This document shows, piece after piece, positions 50,855-60,516 of a stretch of DNA of 64,000 nucleotides; position 1 is the stretch's first letter; each line of letters opens with the position of its first letter. This DNA is from Candidatus Binatia bacterium. Lineage in GTDB: Bacteria; Desulfobacterota; Binatia; HRBIN30; BPIQ01. The notes under the pieces are model-generated. The model was not told the DNA's origin. It worked only from the letters and a program-made list of their open reading frames with translations, and did not search any database. A program made the translations under genes and the position numbers. The stretch lies in assembly GCA_026004195.1 (NCBI GenBank), contig BPIQ01000001.1:372001-436000 (forward strand), read 5' to 3'.

Positions 50855-51919
50855 CTAGCTTCCGGCGAAAGCCTCCCACACCGTGAGGGCCAGGAAAGCG
50901 AGAAACCCGAGCACCCCGAGAACGACCGAGAAATCCCGGGGAATTCCGACCTTGGCAAGGGCGGTCTCGAGAAACGGCCAGAAGAAGATCAGAGTCCCCG
51001 CGAACAGGGTGAGCCGGACGCTCGTCTCGAGCGAGGTGAGCTTCAGGAGCCGGTAGTTGAAGAAGAAGTACCACTCGGGGCGAATGTGCTCCGGCGTCAC
51101 CGTGGGATCCGCCTCGGGGCCGAGTCCGGCCGGGAACACGAGGCACAGCACGGTCAGGACGAACATGAGCAGGACACCGATCAGGAGTTCGGTCGTCGCG
51201 TGGTGAGGCCAGAAGGGAAGAGTCCGTTCGGACCTCGGCGGCTGGTGTCGAAAGCGCAGTTCCGTGACACCGTGCAGCCGGACGAGGGCGATGTGAGCGA
51301 AAAGCAAGGCCAACATGACGGTGGGAAAGAGCCCGATATGGAACACGAAAAAGCGCGTGAGCGTGTTGGCGCTGACTTCCGGCCCGCCTCGCATGAGCGT
51401 CGCCGCCGGTTTCCCCACGAGCGGCAGGGCCTCGACGAGGTTCGAGGCCACGGTCGCTCCCCAGAACGAGAGTTGGTCGTAGACGAGCGAGTAGCCCGTG
51501 AAGCCGAAACCCAGCGTGCAGCCGAGGAGGCCGAGTCCCACGCACCAGTTGAGCTCCCGAGGGTGGCGATAGGCGCCCGTGAAAAAGACCCTGAGGAGGT
51601 GGAGGAAGACGGCGACGATCATGAGATTCGCCGACCACTTGTGGAGCGACCGCAGGTACCAGCCGAAACGTACCTCCTCCGTGATGAAGGCGACACTCTG
51701 GTGCGCGGCCGACGGATCGGGCACGTAGTAGAACGTCAGCAGGATTCCCGTGACGACCTGCACGACGAAAAGGTAGAGCGGGGTCCCGCCGAGGCACCAC
51801 CACCAGTTCTGCAGGTGGTACGGTACCGGCTCGCTTCCGAACGACCGCAAGAAATCCCAGTCGACGGGCAGGTGTTCGGCGAAAAAGGCTCCCACGCTCC
51901 TCGGCCTCTGTCTGGCCAC
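50855..51919 (-). CDS. Cytochrome b (fused b6/subunit IV type) of a second Rieske complex
   Basis: 354 residues from GTG 51919. Haem ligands H93/H107 and H194/H209 keep the 13 and 14 residue spacing. The quinol-site loop GYSLVYDQLSFWG (142-154) and PEWYFFFNYRLLKL (281-294) are intact. Helices after the PEWY loop complete a fused cytochrome b of about eight helices. It differs from the split cytochrome b of the first cluster, so the organism has two distinct bc-type complexes. Coupled with the Rieske gene upstream and the octahaem cytochrome downstream. Confidence 0.92.
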   Translation of the reverse strand: MARQRPRSVGAFFAEHLPVDWDFLRSFGSEPVPYHLQNWWWCLGGTPLYLFVVQVVTGILLTFYYVPDPSAAHQSVAFITEEVRFGWYLRSLHKWSANLMIVAVFLHLLRVFFTGAYRHPRELNWCVGLGLLGCTLGFGFTGYSLVYDQLSFWGATVASNLVEALPLVGKPAATLMRGGPEVSANTLTRFFVFHIGLFPTVMLALLFAHIALVRLHGVTELRFRHQPPRSERTLPFWPHHATTELLIGVLLMFVLTVLCLVFPAGLGPEADPTVTPEHIRPEWYFFFNYRLLKLTSLETSVRLTLFAGTLIFFWPFLETALAKVGIPRDFSVVLGVLGFLAFLALTVWEAFAGS

Positions 51920-51934
51920 GGCGGCTCCCCCCTG

Positions 51935-52372
51935 TCAGGCCAGCAAGAACACGTTCCCCGAGTTCGGGTCGATTTCGAGCGGAACCTTCTCGAGGCTCTG
52001 CCCCGCCTCCGCCGGCGGTCCCGCGACGGCACGGCCGGTCGAGTCGAAAACCCCGTTGTGGCAGGGGCAGAAAAATCGCGACTTCTCGGGCTCCCAGTGC
52101 ACGCGGCAACCCAGGTGCGGGCAGCGCGTATCGAACGCCTCGAGCCGGCCGGCGATGCCGAGAAGGAGAAGGGACCGCCCCCGGGGGTCGCTCACCAGAC
52201 GGGGCTTTTCGAGAAGGTCCGGGAGTCGCCCCACGTAGAGCCGAGCGCGTCTTTTCTCGCGGCGCGGAGGGAAGAGGTAGGCGATGCCGTACGCCCCCAG
52301 AAGGCCGTAGCTAGCGAGCAAGCCCACCGCCGCCGCCACGGAACTCAGAAATCCACGCCGATCCCGCCGCAT
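51935..52372 (-). CDS. Rieske iron-sulphur protein of the second complex
   Basis: 145 residues from ATG 52372, chosen because the twin-arginine motif [11 protein letters not shown] then lies at the N-terminus before the anchor helix (11-34). Rieske boxes: CPHLGC (C84, H86, C89) and CPCHNG (C102, C104, H105). The frame is open further upstream with other ATGs, so the start is not certain, and no clear ribosome site is seen. First gene of the minus-strand module, divergent from the sigma54-type regulator. Confidence 0.9.
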   Translation of the reverse strand: MRRDRRGFLSSVAAAVGLLASYGLLGAYGIAYLFPPRREKRRARLYVGRLPDLLEKPRLVSDPRGRSLLLLGIAGRLEAFDTRCPHLGCRVHWEPEKSRFFCPCHNGVFDSTGRAVAGPPAEAGQSLEKVPLEIDPNSGNVFLLA

Positions 52373-52387
52373 GGCGCGCCGCCGTCG

Positions 52388-52403
52388 TGCGGGGAACATG
52401 CCA
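52388..52403 (-). promoter_or_regulatory. Possible sigma54 promoter toward the second Rieske operon
   Basis: Read on the minus strand: TGGCATG, four bases, CCGCA, with GG and GC at the -24/-12 spacing. If real, transcription would start only about six bases before ATG 52372, leaving almost no leader. That weakens the call unless translation starts elsewhere or the message is leaderless. Confidence 0.25.
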
Positions 52404-52417
52404 GGTCGTTGCACGGT

Positions 52418-52433
52418 TGGCAAACATGGAGCA
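52418..52433 (+). promoter_or_regulatory. Possible sigma54 promoter toward the response regulator
   Basis: TGGCAAA, four bases, GAGCA, matching the GG/GC spacing of sigma54 promoters. It would give a leader of about 136 bases before ATG 52580. The downstream gene encodes a sigma54 activator, so autoregulation is plausible. Confidence 0.3.
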
Positions 52434-52579
52434 AAAGAAAAAGCGGTTCTTCTTTTCAGGAAAGCGCGGGGGAGCTGCATTCCCACTTTCGGGAAACCGG
52501 GGTGGGGCGGCCGCCCCCCGTAGCTCGGCGTTTTCCGGGCACGAGCCTTGAAGGAGGAAGCGTTTTCGGTCCCGAGCCA

Positions 52580-53998
52580 ATGGAGCCGAAGTCCGAGCCA
52601 GAAACACCGAGAAGCCAAGCCGCCCCCCGCGGAACGATTCTCGTCGCCGACGACGAGGCGGGAATCCGAGAGAGCCTCGCCGAAGTCCTGCGGGAGGAAG
52701 GATACGACGTCGTGGCCGTCGGGGACGGAGAAGCGGCGTTACGGGCGCTCGAAGAAAGGGATTTCGACGTCGTTCTGTCCGACCTCCTCATGCCGGGAGC
52801 TGACGGCCTCGAAGTCCTCGAGCGGGTGCGCGAGAGGTCCCCCCAGACGCTCACGCTGCTCATGACCGCCCACGCCAGCGTGGATACGGCCGTGCAAGCG
52901 CTCCGACGCGGCGCTCAGGATTACCTCCTCAAGCCCCTCCTTTTCGACGAGGTGCTCCACAAGGTCGAAGCACTCCTGCAACACCGGCAGATTGCCTGGG
53001 AAAACCAGTTTCTCCGGAGCCAGTTGCACCGCCGCTGGGACGTCGACGAGGTCGTCGCCCGATCCCCGGCCATGCAGCAGGTCATGGAGCTCGCGCGCAA
53101 GGTGGCGGCGACGTCGAGCACGGTCCTTTTGACGGGCGAGAGCGGCGTGGGCAAGGAAGTCGTAGCCCGCGCCATCCACCGGATGAGCGAGCGGCGAGAC
53201 CGCGTTTTTCTCCCCGTCAACTGTGCCGCCATCCCCGAGACGCTCCTCGAAAGCCAGCTTTTCGGGCACCTTCGTGGCTCCTTCACGGGGGCGGTCACCA
53301 ACCAGGAGGGGCTTTTCCAGAGGGCGCGGGGCGGGACGATTTTTCTCGACGAGATCGCCGACCTGCCCCTGGGCCTGCAAGCCAAGCTTCTGCGGGTCAT
53401 CGAGAGCAAGGAAATCCTCCCGATCGGGGCGAGCGCACCGACCCGCGTCGACGTGAGGATCCTGGCCGCCACCAACCGGGACCTCGCCAGGGAGGTCGAG
53501 GAGGGGCGGTTCCGGGCCGACCTCTTCTACCGCCTGAACGTCGTGAACATCCACATCCCGCCGCTGCGGGAAAGGCGGGAGGACATTCCGCCGCTGGTCG
53601 ACCACCTCGTGAGGCTCCACAACCGCGAGCTGAAAAAGAGCTTCCAGGGGCTGGACCGCCAGGCCCTGCAAGTTCTCATGTCGCTTCCCTGGAAGGGCAA
53701 CGTGCGCGAGCTCGACAACGTCATCGAACACGCCATGATCCTCGGCGAAGGGGACTGGATCGGCGTCGAGGACCTGCCGAGCTGGGTCCGCCGGGACCTC
53801 CCTCCGAGCGTCGGGGAGGGGACGGGTTTGCGGGAGGCCGTACGCGCCTACGAAAAGGCTTACATCGAGGCCACGCTGCGCCAGACGGGTAACGACAAGA
53901 GACTCGCGGCCAAGCAGCTCGGTCTTTCCCTTTCCTCGCTCTACCGCAAGCTCGAAGAACTGGGCATCCGCGCCCCGGCCCGCCAGGAAAGGGGCTGA
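52580..53998 (+). CDS. Sigma54-dependent response regulator (NtrC family)
   Basis: 472 residues. Receiver domain with phospho-acceptor D68 ([10 protein letters not shown]), AAA+ domain with Walker A GESGVGKE (186-193), the sigma54-contact loop GSFTGA (233-238, usual GAFTGA with A to S), Walker [13 protein letters not shown] and [14 protein letters not shown] Fis-type helix-turn-helix ends the protein ([27 protein letters not shown]). It lies divergent from the second Rieske/octahaem operon, its likely target. The cognate kinase may be the PAS kinase at 55526 or one elsewhere. Confidence 0.93.
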   Translation: MEPKSEPETPRSQAAPRGTILVADDEAGIRESLAEVLREEGYDVVAVGDGEAALRALEERDFDVVLSDLLMPGADGLEVLERVRERSPQTLTLLMTAHASVDTAVQALRRGAQDYLLKPLLFDEVLHKVEALLQHRQIAWENQFLRSQLHRRWDVDEVVARSPAMQQVMELARKVAATSSTVLLTGESGVGKEVVARAIHRMSERRDRVFLPVNCAAIPETLLESQLFGHLRGSFTGAVTNQEGLFQRARGGTIFLDEIADLPLGLQAKLLRVIESKEILPIGASAPTRVDVRILAATNRDLAREVEEGRFRADLFYRLNVVNIHIPPLRERREDIPPLVDHLVRLHNRELKKSFQGLDRQALQVLMSLPWKGNVRELDNVIEHAMILGEGDWIGVEDLPSWVRRDLPPSVGEGTGLREAVRAYEKAYIEATLRQTGNDKRLAAKQLGLSLSSLYRKLEELGIRAPARQERG

Positions 53999-54005
53999 CG
54001 AGAAC

Positions 54006-54302
54006 TCAGCGCCGTTCGCGGAGCTCTCGAGCCAGCGCCCGCAGGAGTTCGTCGAACTGGTGGTGAAGCTCGAAAATCTGCTCCCGGAGGTGCAGGATGA
54101 CCTCCGTGCCCGCGAGATTCACCTCGAGCTCCGTCATCAGGAAAGCCGCGAGCCGTACGCGCTCCGCCTCGCTTTCCGAAAGTACGGATTCCCCCTCGAG
54201 GGTCGTCTTGGGATGGATGAGCCCTTCGGTCTCGAGAAGCCGCAGGAACGCCTCGTCCACCCCGAGGGTTTCCATGACCTCTTGCACCCGGAGGTATCGC
54301 AT
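54006..54302 (-). CDS. cbpM: Chaperone modulator CbpM / MerR-like protein
   Basis: 98 residues. The N-terminal MerR-like helix-turn-helix (RVQEVMETLGVDEAFLRLLETEGLI) and helical remainder (LMTELEVNLAGTEVILHLREQIFEL) match CbpM, which binds the J domain of CbpA-type DnaJ proteins and inhibits it. It follows the DnaJ gene by nine bases on the same strand, the standard arrangement. It ends seven bp from the convergent response-regulator gene. Confidence 0.85.
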   Translation of the reverse strand: MRYLRVQEVMETLGVDEAFLRLLETEGLIHPKTTLEGESVLSESEAERVRLAAFLMTELEVNLAGTEVILHLREQIFELHHQFDELLRALARELRERR

Positions 54303-54311
54303 GCTCGGACC

Positions 54312-55427
54312 TCAAAGTTTGAGCCCGCGGCGCACGGGCGTGCGGTAGGCGGATTCGAGCCGCCTGACGAGCTCCTTCAGTTCCTCGGGCACCTCCTCCG
54401 GTACCCGGACCATCAAGCGGAGATAGAAGTCCCCGCGTCGGCCCGTTTTCGGGTCGGGCACCCCGCGTCCCGGAAGCCTCAACTGGCGCCCGCTCTGGCT
54501 CCCGGGAGGGACCTTGACCCGAACCGTTCCGTCGAACGTGGGGACCTCGATCGTCCCCCCGAGAATCGCCTCGCCGAGGGTGACCGGAACCTCGAGGAAA
54601 AGATCCGCTCCCTTTCGTTCCACCGCGGGATGGGGCCGCACCTGGAGCCGAACGTAGAGGTCGCCCGGCGGCCCCCCGTGCTGCCCTGGTGCCCCTTTGC
54701 CGGCGATGCGCAAGCGCGTCCCCGTCTCGGCGCCGGGCGGAATCCGTACCTGCAGCGTCTCCGTTTCGGAGATCTCCCCCGTCCCGCCGCACCGCGCGCA
54801 AGCTTCCACGGCGATCTTTCCCGTGCCACCGCACCCCGTGCAGGTCCTCGTGAAGGTGACGGGCCCCTTGATCATCTGGACGGACCCGCGCCCGCTGCAC
54901 ACGGGACAAGCGACCCCCGAACCGGCGGCGCTTCCGCTGCCGCCGCACGAAGGACAGGCAGAAGGCCTCTGGATTCTCAGCGTACGGGTGGCACCCCGCA
55001 CGACGTCGGCAAGGTCGATCTCGAGCTCGGTCTCGAGGTCGGCGCCTCGCGAGGGGGTTCTCGCCCTCTGCCCGAAAAGTTCGCCGAAAAGATCCTCGAA
55101 GCTCGTGAATCCGCCGAAGCCTTCGGTGAAACCCCGGGTACCCGTGCTCCACGCTCGGGCGCGCTCGCGGGCTGCTCGAGCCTGGGCCGCATCGAAGCCC
55201 TGCCGCACCCCCTCGAGCCCGAACTCGTCGTAGAGCTTGCGTTTTTCCGGGTCGCCGAGGATCTCGTAGGCCTCCGAGATTTCCTTGAATTTCTCCTCGG
55301 CTTCCTTGTTCCCGGGGTTCAGGTCGGGGTGCCAGCGGCGCGCGAGCTTGCGGTACGCTTTCTTGATTTCCTCCTCGGTGGCCGTTCGGGAAACCCCGAG
55401 AATCTGGTAGAGATCTTTTTCCGGCAT
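54312..55427 (-). CDS. dnaJ: DnaJ chaperone (type I, with zinc fingers)
   Basis: 371 residues from ATG 55427. J domain with HPD at 33-35, Gly/Phe region ([20 protein letters not shown]), four CxxC(x)GxG zinc-finger repeats (C158/C161, C174/C177, C196/C199, C210/C213) and two C-terminal peptide-binding domains. It stimulates DnaK ATPase and delivers substrates. The CbpM neighbour is usual for zinc-less CbpA; pairing with a full zinc-finger DnaJ is a less common combination. No dnaK or grpE nearby. Confidence 0.93.
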   Translation of the reverse strand: MPEKDLYQILGVSRTATEEEIKKAYRKLARRWHPDLNPGNKEAEEKFKEISEAYEILGDPEKRKLYDEFGLEGVRQGFDAAQARAARERARAWSTGTRGFTEGFGGFTSFEDLFGELFGQRARTPSRGADLETELEIDLADVVRGATRTLRIQRPSACPSCGGSGSAAGSGVACPVCSGRGSVQMIKGPVTFTRTCTGCGGTGKIAVEACARCGGTGEISETETLQVRIPPGAETGTRLRIAGKGAPGQHGGPPGDLYVRLQVRPHPAVERKGADLFLEVPVTLGEAILGGTIEVPTFDGTVRVKVPPGSQSGRQLRLPGRGVPDPKTGRRGDFYLRLMVRVPEEVPEELKELVRRLESAYRTPVRRGLKL

Positions 55428-55525
55428 GCCAGACCTGAACCTAGCGTTCCGTGCGGAACGATCCAAGCCGTCGCGTCACCGCACCGAGGGGCCGCCGGGC
55501 TGACACCCCGCGACGCGAGGACCGC

Positions 55526-57883
55526 ATGAAGCGCCGGAAGCGACGCCTTTCGGGCCGCTCCGCGGCCGAGCTCGGGCGAATCGCGGCGGAACTGATCGAG
55601 ACGGCCGTCGACGCGATCGTCACGATCGACGAGAACGGCACGATCGAGCTCTTCAACCCGGCCGCCGAACGCATGTTCGGTTACCGGGCCGAGGAAGTGC
55701 TCGGCCAGAACGTCGGCATCCTGATGCCGTCCCCGTTCCGGGAAGAGCACGACGACTACATCCGCCGCTACCTCGAGACCGGGGAAAAAAGGATCATCGG
55801 AATCGGCCGAGAGGTGTCGGCTCTCCACCGGTCGGGAAGAACCTTCCCCGTGGATCTCGCGGTAAGCGAGGTGAGGCTCAGGGGCCGGAGAATTTTCACC
55901 GGCGTGATGCGGGACCTCACCGAGCGCAAGCGTGTCGAAGACGAACTGCGGCAGCAGAGGGACTTCGCGGAGCGGCTCCTCGACACCGCACCGGTCCTGA
56001 TCGTCGTCGTGGACCGGGAAGGCCGAATTCGTCACCTGAACCGTAGAGCCGAAGACCTCGGGCTCGCGGCCGGAAACGACGCGGGCGAGGGCGCCCGCGC
56101 GGAAGACTTCGCGGAGCTTCTGGGGAGGGTAGGCTCCGGCGAGGCCGGGGGCTACAGGGCTTCTCTTGTCGACCGGGCCGGGCGAGTTCGGGAGATCGAG
56201 TGGCACGCGGCTCCGCTGAAAGGCAGCGGTGGCGAGACGTTCGGCATCCTTCTCGTCGGCCAGGACGTCACCGAGCGCCGCAGGGCCGAGCGCAGGATCA
56301 CCGTACAGCACGCGGTGACTCGGTGTCTGGCCGAATCGCGGACCCTGCCGGAAGCGACACCGAGAATCCTGGAGGCGGTCTGCCAGGGCTTCTCCTGGGA
56401 CCTGGGCGAGATCTGGCACGTGGAACCTTCCCAGGGAAGCCTCCACTGGGAAGGTATGTGGAGCTCCCCGGAGCTCGACGCGGGGAAGTTCGGAGCCCTG
56501 AGCCGAAGGCTCGTTTTCCACCTGGCCGACGGACTCCCGGGCCGTGTCTGGGCGGAAAGGCGCCCGCTCTGGATCCCGGAGGTCGGCGAGGACCCGGAAT
56601 TCCTGCGCGCCTCCCTGGCTCGAGATCTCGGCCTTCGGACGGCCCTCGCGGTCCCGCTGCGGTCCGGGACACAGGTTACGGGCGTCATGGCTTTGTTCCG
56701 GCGGGTCCGAACGGACACCCCGGATGCGGAGGTCGTGGAAAGTCTCGAAGCCCTCGGCCGGCAGATCGGAGACTTCATCGAACGCAAACGCGCGGAGGAC
56801 ATGCTTCTTCAGCTCGCCGCAATCGTCGAGTCCTGCGAAGAGGCGGTCATCGGCTGCGACCTCGCCGGGCGAATCAGCGGCTGGAACCGGGGTGCCGCGA
56901 GAATGCTCGGTCACGCCGCGAGCGACGCGCGGGGGAAATCCATCGAACTCTTCGTCGCTCCCGAAAGGCTGCGCCGTTTTCGGGAAGTCTTCCGGAAGAT
57001 CGCCTCCGGAGACAGCGTGGAGGAGGAAGAGACTCTCTGGGTGGCCAAGGACGGGCGCCGCCTCGACGTGGCGCTCAGCGCTTCACCGGTACGCGACACG
57101 ACGGGGCTCGTGACGGGCGTTTCCATCGTGGCCCGCGACGTGACCGAAAAGCGGCGGGCCGAAGCCAAACTCCGCGAGTACCAGGAGTTGGTCCAGAGGC
57201 GCGAGCGTCTGGCGGATCTCGGGGCGATTGCCGCGAAGCTGGCCCACGACCTGGGAAACCCGCTCGGAGCTCTCTCGATGCAGGCGCAGCTCATCCTGCG
57301 GCGGGCTCGCCGCGATCCCTCGCAACCGGTGTCGTCCGTGGAGGCGGCGGCCGAACAGATCGTGAACGAAGCCAATCGCCTCAACCAGGTGCTGCGCGAG
57401 CTTTTGAGCCTCGTTCGGGAAGAGCGCCTGCAGGTCGAAGAAATCGACCTGGGTTCTTTTCTCCGGACGCTCGTCGAGCTCTGGTCCCCGTTCGCGCAGG
57501 AACAGGGAATCGAACTACGGTACGAGGAGTCTTCCGCCCCCGTGACCGTGCAGGCCGACCGGGAAAAGCTCCGCCGCGTCTTCGACAATCTCGTGAAAAA
57601 CGCCCTCGAGGCGCTCGACCGCACGGGCGGAGAGGTCGTCCTGCGCCTGGAGATTCCCGAACGTGACAAAGTCCGGGTCTGGGTCGCCGACAATGGCTCC
57701 GGAATTCCGGAACACGTGCGTCCCTTCGAGCTCTTCGAGACTTCGAAGCCGCACGGCACCGGCCTCGGCTTGCCGATTGCTAAGCAGATCGTCCTCGCTC
57801 ACGGAGGCCAGATCGGCTTTGTCCGGCGCGAACCCAAAGGAACCGCCTTTTTCGTCGACCTCCCTCGGGGTGACGTGCCGTGA
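55526..57883 (+). CDS. PAS-PAS-GAF-PAS sensor histidine kinase (NtrB-like)
   Basis: 785 residues from ATG 55526; GTG 55451 is an upstream alternative. No membrane segments, so cytosolic. PAS domains lie at about 18-145, 155-275 and 440-565, each closing with a D-T-E--R motif. A GAF domain (VPLRSGTQVTGVMALF) is at about 290-430. The HisKA helix has H574 (LAHDLGNPLGALSMQ). The ATPase has NLVKNALEA, DNGSGI and GTGLGLPIAK. Signal unknown; the NtrB-like kinase core suits sigma54-type regulators, and one lies 1.5 kb upstream. Overlaps the receiver gene by 14 bp. Confidence 0.92.
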   Translation: MKRRKRRLSGRSAAELGRIAAELIETAVDAIVTIDENGTIELFNPAAERMFGYRAEEVLGQNVGILMPSPFREEHDDYIRRYLETGEKRIIGIGREVSALHRSGRTFPVDLAVSEVRLRGRRIFTGVMRDLTERKRVEDELRQQRDFAERLLDTAPVLIVVVDREGRIRHLNRRAEDLGLAAGNDAGEGARAEDFAELLGRVGSGEAGGYRASLVDRAGRVREIEWHAAPLKGSGGETFGILLVGQDVTERRRAERRITVQHAVTRCLAESRTLPEATPRILEAVCQGFSWDLGEIWHVEPSQGSLHWEGMWSSPELDAGKFGALSRRLVFHLADGLPGRVWAERRPLWIPEVGEDPEFLRASLARDLGLRTALAVPLRSGTQVTGVMALFRRVRTDTPDAEVVESLEALGRQIGDFIERKRAEDMLLQLAAIVESCEEAVIGCDLAGRISGWNRGAARMLGHAASDARGKSIELFVAPERLRRFREVFRKIASGDSVEEEETLWVAKDGRRLDVALSASPVRDTTGLVTGVSIVARDVTEKRRAEAKLREYQELVQRRERLADLGAIAAKLAHDLGNPLGALSMQAQLILRRARRDPSQPVSSVEAAAEQIVNEANRLNQVLRELLSLVREERLQVEEIDLGSFLRTLVELWSPFAQEQGIELRYEESSAPVTVQADREKLRRVFDNLVKNALEALDRTGGEVVLRLEIPERDKVRVWVADNGSGIPEHVRPFELFETSKPHGTGLGLPIAKQIVLAHGGQIGFVRREPKGTAFFVDLPRGDVP

Positions 57884-58250
57884 CCTCAGGGTCTACGTCG
57901 TCGACCCCGAAGTCGCTTTCCGCGAAGCCCTCGCGTCGAACCTGCGTGACGACGGCCATACGGTCGGGGAGAGCGCGAACGGCCTCGAGCTCTCCGAAAG
58001 AAGCCTGATCGTCGGCAACCTGGTCACGATCACGGAGTACGAGCTGCCGCAGGTTACCGGACTCCAGCTCGCGGATCGGCTCCATGCCGTGCGGCGGGAC
58101 CTACCCGTGATCGTGGTCACCGCGTGCGACCTGCGGATCGTCGAAGCGATGACCGGAAAGCGGCCCTACGTGTGGATCCTCCCCAAGTCGGCCTCGTACG
58201 ACGAGATCCACTCTCTGGTTCACCGGACGGCCGCGAAAAGCCGCCACTGA
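57870..58250 (+). CDS. Degenerate receiver-domain protein (Asp to Glu at the phosphorylation site)
   Basis: 126 residues from GTG 57870, overlapping the kinase gene. A single CheY-like fold: VYVVDPEVAFREALASNLRDDGH, ELPQVTGLQLADRL, VIVVTACD and the conserved Lys in ILPKSASYDEI. The segment that normally reads LLDxxLP reads TITEYELP, placing E56 where the phospho-aspartate belongs; only D12 remains of the acidic pair. Either a permanently active-like receiver or one that works without phosphorylation. No output domain, so protein-protein signalling is likely. Confidence 0.75.
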   Translation: MTCRDLRVYVVDPEVAFREALASNLRDDGHTVGESANGLELSERSLIVGNLVTITEYELPQVTGLQLADRLHAVRRDLPVIVVTACDLRIVEAMTGKRPYVWILPKSASYDEIHSLVHRTAAKSRH

Positions 58251-58266
58251 GCCGGAGCCCTGCTCC

Positions 58267-58743
58267 TCAGCGCGTCCAGTGAACGCGGAGGACGTCGCCC
58301 TCCAGCGAATACTTCAGTTCCAGCTCCCCCTGGAAAGCTTTTTTGAGCGCTTCCCCGATCGCGCGGGCCAGGTGGGAGTCCGTCGTGGTCACGGAGACGC
58401 AGCCATCCGAGCGGTGGACCCGGATGATCCTCTGCAAGGGGTGTCGCTGCTCCGCCGCCCGGGCCACGTTGCGTACGGTGTTGAGCACCTCCTCGAGGTG
58501 CCCTTCGAGAAACGTGCCGTGGAGCTCGACGATCCCTCCGGGATAGTCGTCGAGAGTCCTCTGACAGGCCGGACAGAGAATCCCTCGAGAGCCCGGCCTG
58601 GGCACCCCCCGAAGCCAGCGTCCCCGGTGGTAGACGAGCCCGCAACGGGTGCAGGAAGCCGGCTCGGCCAGCTTGCGGCGGGGCCGATAGGCATCGTGGA
58701 CAGGGTCCTGGATTCGCCGGTCGTTACGGCCTGCCGACCGCAT
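58267..58743 (-). CDS. BCAM0308-family zinc-ribbon protein
   Basis: 158 residues from ATG 58743. A zinc ribbon, C31/C34 (CTRCGLVYHRGRW) and C57/C60 (CPACQR), is followed by YPGGIVELHG, FLEGHLEEVLNTVRNVA and HPLQRIIRV, and an alpha/beta C-terminus (LARAIGEALKKAFQGEL). This pattern matches the BCAM0308 family, distantly like archaeal/eukaryotic NMD3 zinc domains. Role unknown; an RNA- or ribosome-related job is only suggestive. Lies between two plus-strand genes. Confidence 0.78.
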   Translation of the reverse strand: MRSAGRNDRRIQDPVHDAYRPRRKLAEPASCTRCGLVYHRGRWLRGVPRPGSRGILCPACQRTLDDYPGGIVELHGTFLEGHLEEVLNTVRNVARAAEQRHPLQRIIRVHRSDGCVSVTTTDSHLARAIGEALKKAFQGELELKYSLEGDVLRVHWTR

Positions 58744-58908
58744 GCGCAGGGGAAATTCTACCGAACTCGGCCGGGGTGTGCCAGGGGTTCTCGGTAAAAC
58801 AGGTTGCCCGGAACCGGCCACTGCGGCAAGATGAGGTGCCGCTTTTTCCACGGGGGAGCCGCTCGAGCACACCGACCCGAACAGTTTTCGACAAGGAAAA
58901 ACGCCCGA

Positions 58909-60516
58909 ATGGAAGAGTACGGAACCGTCCGAAGTGGTCACGGCCTCGAAGAGTCCGGAATCCGGAACGCGCGCACCGTCTGGTGGAACCTCCCCGTCCC
59001 GGCCCTCTACGAACATGCCGTGCGCCGGAACGAAGGCTCCATCGCCCAACACGGCCCGCTGGTCGTCCGGACGGGCGAGTTCACGGGAAGGTCGCCGAAG
59101 GACAAGTTCATCGTCCGCGAACCCGGGACGGAAAAGGACGTCGACTGGGGGGAAGTGAACCGCCCCATGGCTCCCGCGCACTACGAGTCGCTCCACAGGA
59201 GGCTCATGGGCTACCTTCAGGGGCGGGAACTCTACGTGCAAGACTGCTACGTGGGCGCGGACCCGGACCACCGCCTGCCCATCCGCGTGGTCACGGAGCT
59301 CGCCTGGCACAGCATGTTCGCGCGCAACATGTTCCTCACGGAGCCGGACCCTGGCCGGCTCGCCTCCCACAGGCCCGAGTTCACGATCGTCTCCGCGCCC
59401 GGATGCCGGGCCGTGCCCGCCGAAGACGGGACCCGCTCGGAAGTGTTCGTCGTCGTGCATTTCGGGCGGAGGGAGGTCCTGATCGGCGGCACGGGCTACG
59501 CGGGGGAAATGAAAAAATCCATGCTCACGGTCATGAGCTTCCTCCTCCCGCCGCGTGGCGTGTTGCCCATGCACTGCTCGGCCAACTACGGGAAAGACGA
59601 AAACGACGTGGCCCTCTTTTTCGGCCTCTCGGGCACGGGGAAGACGACGCTTTCCGCCGACCCGAGGCGCACGCTCGTGGGCGACGACGAGCACGGCTGG
59701 ACGGATCGGGGGATCTTCAACTTCGAGGGGGGCTGTTACGCGAAGGTCATCCGGCTCTCGCCGGAAGGAGAACCGGAGATTTACGCCACGACGCGCCGCT
59801 TCGGCACGATTCTCGAAAACGTCGTCCTCGACCCCGCCACCCGTGTTCTCGACCTCGACAGCGACGCGTATACCGAGAACACGCGGGGCTCCTATCCCCT
59901 GGAATTCATTCCGAACGCCTCGAGGACAGGGCTCGCAGGCCACCCGAAGGTCGTTCTCATGCTCGCCGCCGACGCGTTCGGAGTCTTGCCGCCGATCTCG
60001 AGGCTCACTCCCGAACAGGCCATGTACCACTTCCTCTCCGGCTACACGGCCAAGGTAGCCGGCACCGAAAGAGGAGTCCGGGAGCCCCAGGCGACCTTCA
60101 GCACCTGCTTCGGCGCTCCTTTCATGGTGCGCAAGCCCGCCGTCTACGCCGAGCTCCTCGGCGAGAGGATTCGGCGGCACGGGGTTTCGGTCTGGCTCGT
60201 CAACACGGGGTGGACGGGAGGGCCTTACGGCGAGGGGCAGAGGATGAAGCTCGCCTACACACGGGAAATGGTCAACGCCGCCCTCGAGGGCAAGCTCGAC
60301 GACGCCCCGATGGCGGAGGACCCGGTTTTCCACGTTCTCGTCCCCCGGGCCTGTCCCGGTGTACCCCAGGAAGTCCTGCGCCCGCGCGACACGTGGCGGG
60401 ACAAGCGAGCTTACGACGAGCAGGCACGCAAGCTCGCCCGCATGTTCGCCTCGAACTTCGAGCGTTTCGCCCCCTACGTGCCCGAAGAGGTCCGGCGGGC
60501 CGGCCCCTCCGCCTGA
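58909..60516 (+). CDS. pckA: Phosphoenolpyruvate carboxykinase (ATP)
   Basis: 535 residues from ATG 58909 (AAGGAA ribosome site). Kinase-1a P-loop GLSGTGKT (239-246), ITELAW-like [46 protein letters not shown] with metal ligands, and [12 protein letters not shown]. It converts oxaloacetate to PEP using ATP, entering gluconeogenesis. The 165-bp gap upstream has no recognisable promoter. The 3' end overlaps the convergent phosphofructokinase gene by 43 bp. Confidence 0.96.
   Translation: MEEYGTVRSGHGLEESGIRNARTVWWNLPVPALYEHAVRRNEGSIAQHGPLVVRTGEFTGRSPKDKFIVREPGTEKDVDWGEVNRPMAPAHYESLHRRLMGYLQGRELYVQDCYVGADPDHRLPIRVVTELAWHSMFARNMFLTEPDPGRLASHRPEFTIVSAPGCRAVPAEDGTRSEVFVVVHFGRREVLIGGTGYAGEMKKSMLTVMSFLLPPRGVLPMHCSANYGKDENDVALFFGLSGTGKTTLSADPRRTLVGDDEHGWTDRGIFNFEGGCYAKVIRLSPEGEPEIYATTRRFGTILENVVLDPATRVLDLDSDAYTENTRGSYPLEFIPNASRTGLAGHPKVVLMLAADAFGVLPPISRLTPEQAMYHFLSGYTAKVAGTERGVREPQATFSTCFGAPFMVRKPAVYAELLGERIRRHGVSVWLVNTGWTGGPYGEGQRMKLAYTREMVNAALEGKLDDAPMAEDPVFHVLVPRACPGVPQEVLRPRDTWRDKRAYDEQARKLARMFASNFERFAPYVPEEVRRAGPSA

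Larger units (their letters stand above)
52373..52579. other. Divergent control region between Rieske operon and sigma54 regulator
   Basis: 207 bp without a convincing gene. It holds two -24/-12-like elements in opposite orientation (listed separately), a GTTGC/GCAA(A)C imperfect inverted repeat around 52408-52423, and a perfect 14-bp palindrome GGGGCGGCCGCCCC at 52504-52517. AAGGAGGAAG at 52551-52560 looks like a ribosome site but is 20 bases before the regulator ATG. The features fit a controlled divergent promoter, but none is proven. Confidence 0.4.

Noticed and set aside
49292-53998. Single giant plus-strand protein of 1568 residues
   Set aside because: The frame before 52580 is antisense to the octahaem, cytochrome b and Rieske genes. 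The real regulator starts at the receiver domain.
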